A program made the translations under genes and the position numbers. The notes below the pieces were generated by a model. That model ran no database searches, was not told the origin of the DNA, and saw nothing but the letters and a program-made list of their open reading frames with translations. A DNA stretch of 64,000 nt from Acidobacteriota bacterium (GTDB taxonomy: Bacteria; Acidobacteriota; Terriglobia; Acidiferrales; UBA7541): the NCBI GenBank assembly GCA_021788095.1, contig JAJYLB010000015.1, forward strand, positions 1-64,000, read 5' to 3'. This document shows positions 29,048-37,382 of the stretch, in pieces; position 1 is the stretch's first letter; every line of letters starts with the position of its first letter.

Positions 29048-30397
29048 ATGACTCGAAAACACGATGCCGGCCAGGCGTTGCCTCTCACGGCTCTGGCGCT
29101 GTTCGTAGTGCTCGGCGTGGTCGGAATGGCGATTGACATGGGCATCTTGCGTTACGACAAACGCCTGCAACAGACCGCCGCCGACGCCGCCGCGATGGCG
29201 GCGGCTTCGGACCTGAGATACGGCGGAGTGACGACCGCGGCGCTGAGCGCGGCGGCTGACGAAGGCTACGCGGATACGGCGACCTCCAACCCTTATTGCA
29301 ACGGCACGCTCACGAGCGGCGGCACCTGCCCCAGCTCCACGTCGCCCAACTTCGTGTCGGTAACAGTCAACAATCCGCCCCTTGCGGGACCGCACACGGG
29401 AGACTCGAATTACGTGGAAGTGCTCGTTTCGGACGTCCATCCGACGCTCTTCATGAGCCTGCTCGGCGCCCACAGCGAAACGGTTGTGGCGCGGGCCGTG
29501 GCCACCGACGTCAGCGGCGGGCCGGACAGCGGCTGCATCTACTCGCTGGGCCTGCCCACGCAGCAAATCGAGGGAATCAACCTCACTGGGAGCGCCTCGC
29601 TAACCGCGGTGAACTGCGGGATCGTGGATAACGGCAATTACAACACGCAAGGTAATTCGCTCACCGTTTCGGCGGCAACGTTTGGCATGGCCGGGGACCG
29701 GTATTCCACGGGGAACGGAGGATCGGTCACCTGTACGCTTAGCCCGTACTCGTGCCCCACTCCCAATATGCCCGTAACGCCCGATCCGCTGGGCGGCCTG
29801 CCCGTTCCCACCGAGCCAGCCCCGTCTTCGAGTTGCCCGCTCAGCGGGCCGTGCGACGTGGTGGTCGGGAAGAACACTACGGCCACGCTTTACCCCGGCA
29901 CTTATGACTCGATCAAGATTCTCGGCGGGGCCAACGTGACGTTCGCGTCTGGGTTCTACTACATCGACGGCACGGGCGGGCTGTACATTACCGGAGACGG
30001 CAGCGGCACATCGGACACGACGGTGACGAGCGCGCCGGGCGGCGTCACATTTTATTTCACGGGCGGAGGGACCATCGACGCGACCGGCGGCGGCTCCCAC
30101 GTCGATCTGAACCTCACGGCCCCCTCGACCGGCACGTATGCCGGCGTCCTCTTCTTCCAGGCTCGGACCGACTCGGCTGGGCCTACGCTGGGCGGCGACA
30201 ACAATACGGTATACAACGGGGCTTCCTATTTTCCGGATGCCCAGCTCACCTTCTACGGCAACGCGACCAGTTTCACGACGGGCATCGTCGTGGCCAATTC
30301 GATCGCTCTGAGCGGCAGCCCCATCGTCACGGTCGATTATCCGACGCCGGGCGGTCCTACCGTGAGTCCCATCAAGAACGCGCACTTGGTGGAATAA
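29048..30397 (+). CDS. TadG-like protein with beta-rich C-terminal domain, cassette D gene 1
   Basis: A 449-residue paralogue of the gene at 15232. AGQALPLTALALFVVLGVVGMAIDMG is the membrane anchor, followed by LRYDKRLQQTAADAAAMAAASDL. Shared blocks include NNPPLAGPHTGDSNYVEVLVSDV (compare NNPPASGPHAGQDAYVEVLVSDV) and the C-terminal QLTFYGNATSFTTGIVVANSIALSG. Gly/Ser/Thr-rich repeat strands suggest a beta-helical outer domain. First gene of a G-E-E cassette. Confidence 0.75.
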   Translation: MTRKHDAGQALPLTALALFVVLGVVGMAIDMGILRYDKRLQQTAADAAAMAAASDLRYGGVTTAALSAAADEGYADTATSNPYCNGTLTSGGTCPSSTSPNFVSVTVNNPPLAGPHTGDSNYVEVLVSDVHPTLFMSLLGAHSETVVARAVATDVSGGPDSGCIYSLGLPTQQIEGINLTGSASLTAVNCGIVDNGNYNTQGNSLTVSAATFGMAGDRYSTGNGGSVTCTLSPYSCPTPNMPVTPDPLGGLPVPTEPAPSSSCPLSGPCDVVVGKNTTATLYPGTYDSIKILGGANVTFASGFYYIDGTGGLYITGDGSGTSDTTVTSAPGGVTFYFTGGGTIDATGGGSHVDLNLTAPSTGTYAGVLFFQARTDSAGPTLGGDNNTVYNGASYFPDAQLTFYGNATSFTTGIVVANSIALSGSPIVTVDYPTPGGPTVSPIKNAHLVE

Positions 30398-30431
30398 ACG
30401 GCCGATGAGGAAATCAGCGGGAGGCGGCGAG

Positions 30432-30974
30432 ATGAAATCACAAGGCATCCAGGGCCGGTCGCGCCGGCCGCTTCACCAGGCAGGACAAGCCCTGATCGAG
30501 TCCGTTCTGGTCGTGCCCTTGCTCGTGGCGCTGGTCTTTGGCGCAATCGAACTGGGCCGCTACGCTTACCTTTCCATCCTCGTGGGGAACGCGGCTGAAG
30601 CCGGCTCCCTTTACGGCTCGCAAAGCCTCAGCGACGCGATGAGCCCAGGCGAAGTCCAAACCGCGGTGCAAAACGATTTCCAGAATAACGGCCAGGCCAC
30701 CTCGGGTCTTACCGTCACTTCGTGGGTATACTGCGGCTGCGACAGCGGGGGCACGATCAGCTACACGTACGGCGGCAAAACGCGGCTGATGTGCACGCCG
30801 GGAGGGAACCCGGCCTTGGATCCCACGTGCAACAATGGCGCCGCCGGCCACTTTGTGGACTTGATCAAGGTACAAGCCTCCTACACGTTTCACCCCTTGT
30901 TCAGCTATCCGTGGATTCCCACTTCGCTCGCTATCAGCCGGAATTCGAAGATGCGGGTGGCCAACACTTTCTAA
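30432..30974 (+). CDS. TadE-like pseudopilin, cassette D gene 2
   Basis: A 180-residue paralogue of the gene at 16765. HQAGQALIESVLVVPLLVALVFGAIELGRYAYLSILVGNAAEAG gives the signal and helix. The C-terminus contains YTFHPLFSYPWIPTSL. ATG 30432 is preferred because GGGAGG lies just upstream; the track start 30405 is an in-frame alternative. Its stop overlaps the next start. Confidence 0.75.
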   Translation: MKSQGIQGRSRRPLHQAGQALIESVLVVPLLVALVFGAIELGRYAYLSILVGNAAEAGSLYGSQSLSDAMSPGEVQTAVQNDFQNNGQATSGLTVTSWVYCGCDSGGTISYTYGGKTRLMCTPGGNPALDPTCNNGAAGHFVDLIKVQASYTFHPLFSYPWIPTSLAISRNSKMRVANTF

Positions 30975-31558
30975 TGACGCCGGCCGAGTCCAATCCGGGC
31001 AGTAGAAGCGACCGCGCAACCCACAGCCTGCGGGGCGGTCACGAGCGCGGCACCACGCTGGTCGAGTTTACGCTCGCCATCATGATTATTCTGACGATGA
31101 TGCTGGGCGTGGTGGAATTCAGTCGAGCCGCCTACGCCTACCATTTCGTCTCGAACATGGCGCGCACGACCACGCGCTGGGCCGCACTGAACGGAGACAC
31201 CTGCAACGCCGATACGAGCAGCTCGGACACCGGCGGCAGTTGCAACGGCACCGACGGCATGCATAATGGCCCGGTCGGCCCGAGCAACGCCTCCGACGTG
31301 CAAGCCTACGTGCGCTCCCGCGCGCCGGACGGCATTAACCCCAGCAATCTCACCGCGACCGCGACGTGGCTCGCGCCGACCGGCGCTCCCCCGATCTGCA
31401 CGACGGCCATAACGGGATACGGCAGCACCAACATCCCTAATTACCCCGGCTGCAGCGTCCAGGTTCTGGTGCGCTATCAGTTCAATTTCCTCTTCCCCGT
31501 CGTCCACTCGGGCTCGATCACGCTATCGAGCACCTCCGAGATGGTCATCGTTCACTAG
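30974..31558 (+). CDS. TadE-like pseudopilin, cassette D gene 3
   Basis: A 194-residue paralogue of the gene at 17382. ERGTTLVEFTLAIMIILTMMLGVVEFSRAAYAYHFVSNMARTTTRWAALNGDTC defines it. The ATG overlaps the preceding stop (TAATG), so the two are coupled. The track ORF starting at 30722 extends wrongly into gene 2. Ends HSGSITLSSTSEMVIVH. Confidence 0.75.
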   Translation: MTPAESNPGSRSDRATHSLRGGHERGTTLVEFTLAIMIILTMMLGVVEFSRAAYAYHFVSNMARTTTRWAALNGDTCNADTSSSDTGGSCNGTDGMHNGPVGPSNASDVQAYVRSRAPDGINPSNLTATATWLAPTGAPPICTTAITGYGSTNIPNYPGCSVQVLVRYQFNFLFPVVHSGSITLSSTSEMVIVH

Positions 31559-31578
31559 CAGCCGAAGGCTGGTATAAT
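31551..31578 (+). promoter_or_regulatory. Putative sigma70 promoter of the nfeD operon
   Basis: TTCACT (31551-31556), 16 bp, then perfect TATAAT (31573-31578), 11 bp before the ATG. This would make the nfeD transcript almost leaderless. Confidence 0.5.
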
Positions 31579-31588
31579 CCGGCCTGAG

Positions 31589-32950
31589 ATGAAGCGGGCA
31601 GTTGCGGTACTGCTGGCTTTTGGAGCGTTCTGGCTTGGGGCTCCCCGGGCGAGGGCCCAAGCGTCGCCTTCCGAAACCGTTCTCCGGATCAGCATCGACG
31701 GCGAAATCGAACCCATCCTGGCACAGTACGTCGAGAATGGGCTGGCGCGGGCGGCTCGCGAGCACGCCACTCTGGTTCTCCTCCGCATGGACACGCCCGG
31801 CGGGCTCGGGGAATCGATGCGCGGGATCATCCAAGCGATCCTCCGCTCGCCGGTGCCGGTGTGCGTCTACGTCGAGCCCGATGGAGCGCGGGCGGCTTCG
31901 GCGGGCTTCTTCATTTTGGAATCGGCGGATATTGCCGCGATGTCGCCGGGGACGGAGATGGGAGCGGCGTCGCCGCTGCTCGAAGTCGCCGGCTATCCCG
32001 TGCAAGTCGATCCCACGTTGCGGAAGAAGATCGTCGAGGACACGCTGGCGTTTCTGCGGAGCTATGACGGCCAGCGCGGGCGCAACGTGACGCTGGCGGA
32101 GACGGCGGTGACCGACGCCAAGGCGTTCAGCGCCGACGAAGCGTTGAAGGGCAACCTGATCGACGTCATTGCGAATTCGGAGAGCAGCCTCCTCGGACAG
32201 CTCAACGGGAAGACCATCCGGCGATTCGACGGCGCGCAAACCACGCTCCGGCTCAACGACGCCGTGATCGTCAACGTGTCCATGTCGAGCCGGGAAAAGT
32301 TCCTCTCGCGGATCGTGCAGCCGGACGCCTTTTTCATTCTGCTGCTGGTGGGCGTGCTGGGCTTGTACGTCGAGTTCACGCATCCGGGTCTGGTCGCGCC
32401 GGGGGTGATCGGCGGTATCAGCTTGCTGCTCGCGCTCTACGCGATGCAGATGCTTCCGGTGACCTTCACCGGCGTTCTGCTGATCCTGCTCGCATTGGCC
32501 CTGTTCGTGCTCGAAGCGCAATTCGCCGGCCACGGCATTTTGGGGATAGGCGGGGCGATTTCGCTGGTGCTGGGCGCGATCTTTCTCGTTCAGTCGCCCA
32601 TGACGGTCGGCGGGGTGGGGTTGGGCGTGGCGCTGGGCGTGGCGCTGCCGTTTGCGGCCTTTTTCACGCTGCTCGCGTATTTGGTGGTCCGGTCGCGGAG
32701 AGTGAAGCCGGCCACGGGAACCGAGAGCCTGGTGGGCGCGGTGGGCGAAGTGACCGAGACGGTGGATAAGGGGAAGGGAATGATCTTCGTACACGGGGAG
32801 CTGTGGCGCGCGGCCCGCGCCGGCGCGGCAGGCGGAACGGCCGCGCCGATTCCGCGGAACGCGCAGGCGCGCGTCGTGCGCGTCGACGGATTGACGCTTT
32901 ACGTCGAGCCGGTCAACGGCGCGGCGGCCCCGGAGCAGCACGGAATGTGA
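31589..32950 (+). CDS. NfeD long-form membrane serine protease
   Basis: A 453-residue NfeD (1510-N) type protein. A signal peptide is followed by a ClpP-like protease domain (about 30-215) with VLLRMDTPGGLGESMR and the nucleophile region ARAASAGFFIL. Four to five TM helices follow (about 255-375: AFFILLLVGVLGLYVEF, VIGGISLLLALYAM and so on), then a C-terminal OB-fold NfeD domain (TESLVGAVGEVTETV, GELWRAA). Partner of the slipin encoded 10 bp downstream; such pairs act in membrane quality control by clipping stomatin-like proteins. Established for the family, inferred here. Confidence 0.9.
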   Translation: MKRAVAVLLAFGAFWLGAPRARAQASPSETVLRISIDGEIEPILAQYVENGLARAAREHATLVLLRMDTPGGLGESMRGIIQAILRSPVPVCVYVEPDGARAASAGFFILESADIAAMSPGTEMGAASPLLEVAGYPVQVDPTLRKKIVEDTLAFLRSYDGQRGRNVTLAETAVTDAKAFSADEALKGNLIDVIANSESSLLGQLNGKTIRRFDGAQTTLRLNDAVIVNVSMSSREKFLSRIVQPDAFFILLLVGVLGLYVEFTHPGLVAPGVIGGISLLLALYAMQMLPVTFTGVLLILLALALFVLEAQFAGHGILGIGGAISLVLGAIFLVQSPMTVGGVGLGVALGVALPFAAFFTLLAYLVVRSRRVKPATGTESLVGAVGEVTETVDKGKGMIFVHGELWRAARAGAAGGTAAPIPRNAQARVVRVDGLTLYVEPVNGAAAPEQHGM

Positions 32951-32960
32951 GGAGGACGTA

Positions 32961-33797
32961 ATGGGATTCGGCGAAACGGTTCTGGCGATTGCGGTCGTAT
33001 TGTTTGTGATCTGGCTGTTCAACTCCATCTACGTGGTGAAGGAGTGGGAGCGCGGAGTCATCCTGCGGCTGGGGCGGATGCTGCCGGGGATCAAAGGAGC
33101 GGGCGTGCGGGTGGTGGTGTGGCCGATCGACCGCTTCTACCGCATCTCGCTCCGGATCGATACCATCGAGATACCGCCGCAGGACATCATCACGCGCGAC
33201 AATATCTCGGTGAAGATCAACGCCGTCTGCTATTTCCGCGTGGTGGATCCGAAGCTGGCTCTCTCGGCCATCCAGAACTACCTCTACGCCACCACGCAAT
33301 TGGCGCAGACCACCCTGCGGAGCATCGTCGGCCAATTCGAGCTCGACGAGATCCTTTCGCAGCGCGACAAGGTGAACGAGAAGCTGCAACTCATTCTTGA
33401 CCAGGATACAGAGCCCTGGGGTATCAAGGTAACGAAGGTCGAGCTGAAGCAGGTGGATATCCCCGCCGACATGCAACGAGCGATCGCCCGCCAAGCGGAA
33501 GCCGAACGCGAGCGCCGCGCCAAGGTCATCGCCGCCGACGGCGAATTCCAGGCCTCCGCCAAGCTTTCCGAGGCCGCCGAGGTCCTCTCCAAGAACCCGG
33601 TTTCCGTCCAGTTGCGCTACTTGCAGACGCTCATCGACATCGGCATCGACAAGAACACCACCATCGTCTTCCCGCTCCCCCTCGACATGATTTCGTTCCT
33701 GCGGGGCATGGGAACGCCGCTTGCGGCGCCCGCCGTGGCGGGCGGCTTGCCGGGCCCTTCCGCGCCCGCGTCGCCGGCGACTTCGGGGCAAAAGTAG
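32961..33797 (+). CDS. Slipin / stomatin-like SPFH protein
   Basis: A 278-residue SPFH protein behind a GAGGAGG site. An N-terminal hydrophobic helix (VLAIAVVLFVIWLFNSIYVV) is followed by the SPFH core: VKEWERGVILRLGRML, RIDTIEIPPQDIITRDNISVKINAV, LRSIVGQFELDEILSQRD, DMQRAIARQAEAERERRAKVI. A Pro-rich Ala tail ends the protein. It probably forms oligomeric membrane rings processed by the NfeD protease encoded upstream. Confidence 0.9.
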   Translation: MGFGETVLAIAVVLFVIWLFNSIYVVKEWERGVILRLGRMLPGIKGAGVRVVVWPIDRFYRISLRIDTIEIPPQDIITRDNISVKINAVCYFRVVDPKLALSAIQNYLYATTQLAQTTLRSIVGQFELDEILSQRDKVNEKLQLILDQDTEPWGIKVTKVELKQVDIPADMQRAIARQAEAERERRAKVIAADGEFQASAKLSEAAEVLSKNPVSVQLRYLQTLIDIGIDKNTTIVFPLPLDMISFLRGMGTPLAAPAVAGGLPGPSAPASPATSGQK

Positions 33798-33806
33798 GGA
33801 CGCGCG

Positions 33807-34457
33807 ATGGCTGGCGGCCGCAGAGGCCAGAGCAGCGACATCACCCTGGGCGGCGGACACGTCGCGGGGATCTTCTTTGGCGTGGTCCTCCTCTGCGGGA
33901 TTTTCTTCGCGCTGGGCTACGTGATGGGCCGCGGAAGCACGGTGAAGGCGGTTGGAGAACGCGGGGGGAAGACCGCGGCCGTCGTCGATGCCAGCGGGAA
34001 TTTGACGGGCCAGCAAGCGCCGCCTACCCCCACCTGGGACTTTTACCCCAACAAATCCAAGCCTGCGGCGGGCTCGAGCCCGGTGCCGGGGCTCACGAAA
34101 GCTGTCGCTGCCCATTCGCAGCCGAACGCCGCCCCAGCGGCCGCAGAGCCGCCGCCGCCCTCCGGTCCCGTGTCCATGGCGGCCAAGCCGCGAGGGGTGA
34201 AAATCGAATCCCAAGCGCCATCTCTCCCGAGCGGCGGCGCGGGGGTTTCGCTTCAAGTCGCAGCGCTCAAGAAGCGTGGCGATGCCGTGGCCCTGGCGGG
34301 CTTCCTCCGGCAAAGAGGCTATCCAGCCGTGGCTTGGGGACCCGGACCCGGTCATCTCTATCGCGTGCAGGTGGGGCCCTACCCCAACGTCAAGGCGGCC
34401 GACGCGGTGAAGCGGAAGCTCGAACAGGAAGGGTTCAAAAGCCTCCTGAAGAAATAG
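33807..34457 (+). CDS. SPOR-domain membrane protein
   Basis: A 216-residue bitopic protein. A short cytoplasmic N-terminus is followed by a TM helix (VAGIFFGVVLLCGIFFALGYVMG), then a Pro/Ala linker (about 60-145) and a C-terminal SPOR domain (about 145-215): VSLQVAALKKRGDAVALAGFLRQRGYPA, LYRVQVGPYPNVKAADAVKRKLEQEGF. SPOR domains bind denuded septal glycan, so a division or cell-wall role is likely. Nine bp after the slipin gene and probably in one operon. Confidence 0.87.
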   Translation: MAGGRRGQSSDITLGGGHVAGIFFGVVLLCGIFFALGYVMGRGSTVKAVGERGGKTAAVVDASGNLTGQQAPPTPTWDFYPNKSKPAAGSSPVPGLTKAVAAHSQPNAAPAAAEPPPPSGPVSMAAKPRGVKIESQAPSLPSGGAGVSLQVAALKKRGDAVALAGFLRQRGYPAVAWGPGPGHLYRVQVGPYPNVKAADAVKRKLEQEGFKSLLKK

Positions 34458-34491
34458 TTGAAACGCCCCGATAGCTTCTCGCCGCCTGAAG

Positions 34492-34620
34492 AATCTGTGT
34501 GGCAACGCGAAAAGGTGCGAATTCCACAGCCCTGGCGCAAATTTCGTGCGTTGTCCGCAAACGACTTGCGCGAATCTATGAAAAATACAAACTGTGGAAA
34601 TGCCAGTTGCCACACAGACT
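34492..34620 (+). mobile_element. 129-bp MITE-like element, copy 2
   Basis: Identical to copy 1 at every base. Direct repeats CTGAAG lie at 34486-34491 and 34621-34626. The restored site, GCCTGAAGGC, is a small palindrome. Located 34 bp after the SPOR gene stop. Confidence 0.8.
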
Positions 34621-34761
34621 CTGAAGGCTGTCCCGAGAGATGGGCTGGCCTGTGACTGCTCTCGGGCCATTCGGTGCAGCGCCCGTGTTGACTTTGGGCG
34701 TAGAATAGGCGCGAGCTTCGATTCTGGGGGAATCCCGATTCTTCGCCAAGAGGAGGCAAGC

Positions 34762-35307
34762 ATGCGTGCACGGTGGGCGATGGTGGTGGTGTCGCTGGTT
34801 GCGCTAACGGCAGCGGCGCGGGCACAGCAGCGCGGGGCGATTTCCGACGCTCAGTACATGGCGCTGGCGCTTTCCGCGGCTCCGCAAGCGGTGGCGCGGG
34901 GAGCAGCGGTAGTTCGCATGGAGAAGAACGGCACCTGGCGAACGCTGCGCCCGGGCCATAACGGATTCACATGCATGATTATGGGCACAGACAAGATGTG
35001 CAACGACGCAAATGCCATGGAGTTTTTCCGTGCCCTTATGGACGGCAAGACGCCGCCGGCCAAGGTTGGTATCTCGTACATGCTGGCCGGGGACGTCGGC
35101 GCCAGCAATACCGACCCTCAAGCCACGCACAAGACGGCTACCAATCATTGGATCGTGACCGGGCCCCACGTCATGATCGTTGGGCCGCCCAGCAAGGCGC
35201 TCGGCTACACCCGCGCCCTGGACCCCGATCCCAACCTGCCGTACATGATGTGGGCGGGGACTCCCTACGAGCACGCGATGGTTCCGGTCGGGCCGCCAAA
35301 GAGATAG
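34762..35307 (+). CDS. Secreted conserved hypothetical protein
   Basis: A 181-residue protein with a cleavable signal peptide (MVVVSLVALTAAARAQ). Start ATG 34762 behind GAGGAGG. It resembles a widespread uncharacterised family with blocks ALSAAPxxVAxGAAVV, GHNGFTCM, CNDANAMEFFRALMDGK, GISYMLAGDVGASNTDP, GPHVMIVGP and PYMMWAGTPYEHAMVPV. No catalytic motif recognised. The track start 34594 runs through the MITE and is rejected. Confidence 0.7.
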   Translation: MRARWAMVVVSLVALTAAARAQQRGAISDAQYMALALSAAPQAVARGAAVVRMEKNGTWRTLRPGHNGFTCMIMGTDKMCNDANAMEFFRALMDGKTPPAKVGISYMLAGDVGASNTDPQATHKTATNHWIVTGPHVMIVGPPSKALGYTRALDPDPNLPYMMWAGTPYEHAMVPVGPPKR

Positions 35308-35329
35308 CGGAGCGCCCAAAACAGACATG

Positions 35330-35360
35330 GGTAGGGGCGGACACTAGTCCCGCCCCTACC
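35330..35360. repeat. GTAGGGGCGG hairpin
   Basis: GGTAGGGGCGG and CCGCCCCTACC form an 11-bp stem. Same family as 27713, 45871 and 59793. Confidence 0.7.
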
Positions 35361-35484
35361 CCGGCCCTCGCGGCGGTGGACAGCGCGCGGCGCGTTCCCC
35401 TATACATAAAGACATGAGCCGCCGTTTCGCGCCCCGAGCGCTCGTTCCCAACCTCCTTCCAGACTCCCTTTGCGGCGCTCGGCC

Positions 35485-37002
35485 GTGAAGCGCTTCGCAC
35501 TCGCGGCCGGCTCGGGCGTTCTGCTGGCGCTGGCGTTTCCCGAGCCGCACTGGTCCCTGCTTGCCTGGGTGGCGCTCGTGCCGCTCCTCGCCGTCGCGCT
35601 CGAAGTCAGGCCGACGGCCGCCTTCGGTTGGGGCTTTCTCCAGGGCGCGGTCTTCTACGGAATCACGCTCCAGTGGCTCTTCACCTTCTTCCGGGGCTAC
35701 GGCGGCATGACGGTTTGGGAGTCGGCCGGCGTCCTCGGATTGATGGTTGCGGTGCTCTCGGCGTTCACGGGCGCTTACACGCTGGGAGTGCGCGCGATGC
35801 GGCGCGCGGGGTTCGGCTGGGCGCTGGCCTTGTCGCCGTTCTTGTGGACGGCGCTCGAACTGGGCCGCACGCGGATGCCGGTGATCGGCTTCCCCTGGAA
35901 CCTGCTGGGTTACGCCGTTTCGGATCATCTCGGTTTGGTGCAGATGGTTACCGTTACGGGGATCTACGGCTTGTCTTTCGTCGTGGCGGGCTACAACGCG
36001 CTGGTGCTTTGGGCTTGGCGGGAGCGGCGAGGGAGGCCGGTCTGGGCCTGGGCGGGCGCGACGGCGGCTCTGCTGCTGGCAGGATTCGTTGGCGGGCGCC
36101 TGGTGCCGAAGCCGCAGGGCCGGTACACCGCGCACCTGATCCAACTGAATCTAGCTCCGAAGACCGAGTATTCCGCGGATTGGGACGTGCGGCACGCCGC
36201 CGAGCTGCACGCGCTCGACGCGCTGAGCATCGCCGCGGGCCAAGCGGCGCCGGGGCTGGTGATCTGGCCGGAAGCGCCCGCGCCTTTCAGCATGCAGGAC
36301 CCGGCTTTCGCCGCGCGCGCCCGGAAGATCGCTCGGGAATCCCGGAGCGATTTCCTGGCCGGCGTGGACGAGTACTCGTATCCGCCGGGCCAGGCGGCGC
36401 AAGCGTACAACAGCGCGGTGATGCTCGATCCGGCGGGGCAGCAGACGTTCCGCTACGACAAGATTCACCTGGTGCCGTTTGGAGAGTACGTGCCGTGGCG
36501 GAAATGGCTCACCTTCGCCGGTCCTCTGATTGGCGGGATAGGCGATTTCACTCCGGGCACCCGGCGCGCGATCGGCCGGCTACCGGGCGGAACGTTTGCG
36601 GTATTCATCTGTTACGAAGCGGTCTTTCCAAACGAAGTGCGCCAGTTCGCCGAGCGCGGGGCGGATCTGCTGATCAACATCTCCGACGACGGCTGGTACG
36701 GCCGTTCGGAAGCGCTCGAGCAGCACGTGAACATGGCGCGCGTGCGCGCGGTGGAAAATCGGCGCTGGCTGCTTCGCGACACCAATACCGGCATTACGCT
36801 TGTGGTGGATCCCTACGGCCGCATCCGCGCGCGGCTCGCCGCCGGCACGCGCGCCGCGCTGACGGCCAGCTACGATTTCCGCTCCGGCCGCACTCCCTAC
36901 GCCCGCTGGGGCGATTGGTTGCCGAAACTCGCGGCGCTCGTCTCCTGCCTGGCGCTGGCTTGGAGTTTCGCCGGGCGAGGGCGGCCATCCCAGGGGAAAT
37001 GA
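35485..37002 (+). CDS. lnt: Apolipoprotein N-acyltransferase
   Basis: Adds the third acyl chain to lipoproteins in the inner membrane. A 505-residue protein: six to seven TM helices in the first 215 residues (LAFPEPHWSLLAWVALVPLL typical start; FPWNLLGYAV), then a nitrilase domain with the Glu-Lys-Cys triad in VIWPEAPAPF, YDKIHLVPFGEYVPW and FAVFICYEAVFP. A final TM helix follows. The track start TTG 35470 is five codons upstream; GTG 35485 fits the family start. It serves lipoproteins such as the OmpA-like protein and LptE in this window. Confidence 0.92.
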   Translation: MKRFALAAGSGVLLALAFPEPHWSLLAWVALVPLLAVALEVRPTAAFGWGFLQGAVFYGITLQWLFTFFRGYGGMTVWESAGVLGLMVAVLSAFTGAYTLGVRAMRRAGFGWALALSPFLWTALELGRTRMPVIGFPWNLLGYAVSDHLGLVQMVTVTGIYGLSFVVAGYNALVLWAWRERRGRPVWAWAGATAALLLAGFVGGRLVPKPQGRYTAHLIQLNLAPKTEYSADWDVRHAAELHALDALSIAAGQAAPGLVIWPEAPAPFSMQDPAFAARARKIARESRSDFLAGVDEYSYPPGQAAQAYNSAVMLDPAGQQTFRYDKIHLVPFGEYVPWRKWLTFAGPLIGGIGDFTPGTRRAIGRLPGGTFAVFICYEAVFPNEVRQFAERGADLLINISDDGWYGRSEALEQHVNMARVRAVENRRWLLRDTNTGITLVVDPYGRIRARLAAGTRAALTASYDFRSGRTPYARWGDWLPKLAALVSCLALAWSFAGRGRPSQGK

Positions 37003-37096
37003 GCCGATGGCGCGAATTTCACGCGCTGCGTGCGCCGGGCTGCTGGTAGAATCAAGGGCACCTAAGGGGCCCCGTGCGGCGCAGGAGGATAAGAGG

Positions 37097-37372
37097 ATGC
37101 CAAAGTACGTGATCGAGAGGGATATTCCTGGCGCGGGCAATCTATCGGCCGAAGAGCTGGGAGCCATTTCGCGGAAATCGTGCAGCGTGGTGAGCAAATT
37201 GGGTCCGCAGATTCAGTGGGTGGAAAGCTTCGTGACGCCCGACAAAATCTATTGCATTTACATCGCGCCCAACGAGCAGTTGGTGCTCGAGCATGCGCGG
37301 CAAGGCGGGTTTCCCGCAAACCGTATCTCGGAGGTGCGGTCGGTCATCGACCCCACGACCGGGGAGGGATAG
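37097..37372 (+). CDS. DUF4242 protein (small nickel-binding-like family)
   Basis: A 91-residue protein starting MPKYVIERDIPGAGNLSAEEL behind AGGAGG. PQIQWVESFVTPDKIYCIYIAP and HARQGGFPANRISEVRSVIDP are typical of the DUF4242 ferredoxin-like fold, of which SCO4226 binds nickel. Physiological role unknown. The track start 30 codons upstream has no ribosome-binding site. It lies between lnt and prfB. Confidence 0.8.
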   Translation: MPKYVIERDIPGAGNLSAEELGAISRKSCSVVSKLGPQIQWVESFVTPDKIYCIYIAPNEQLVLEHARQGGFPANRISEVRSVIDPTTGEG

Positions 37373-37382
37373 GACGTTTCCG

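Noticed and set aside
34458-34655. Small ORF reading through the MITE
   Set aside because: The same peptide (VWQREKVRIPQPWRKF) appears at all copies because the DNA repeats; it has no start or ribosome-binding site of its own.
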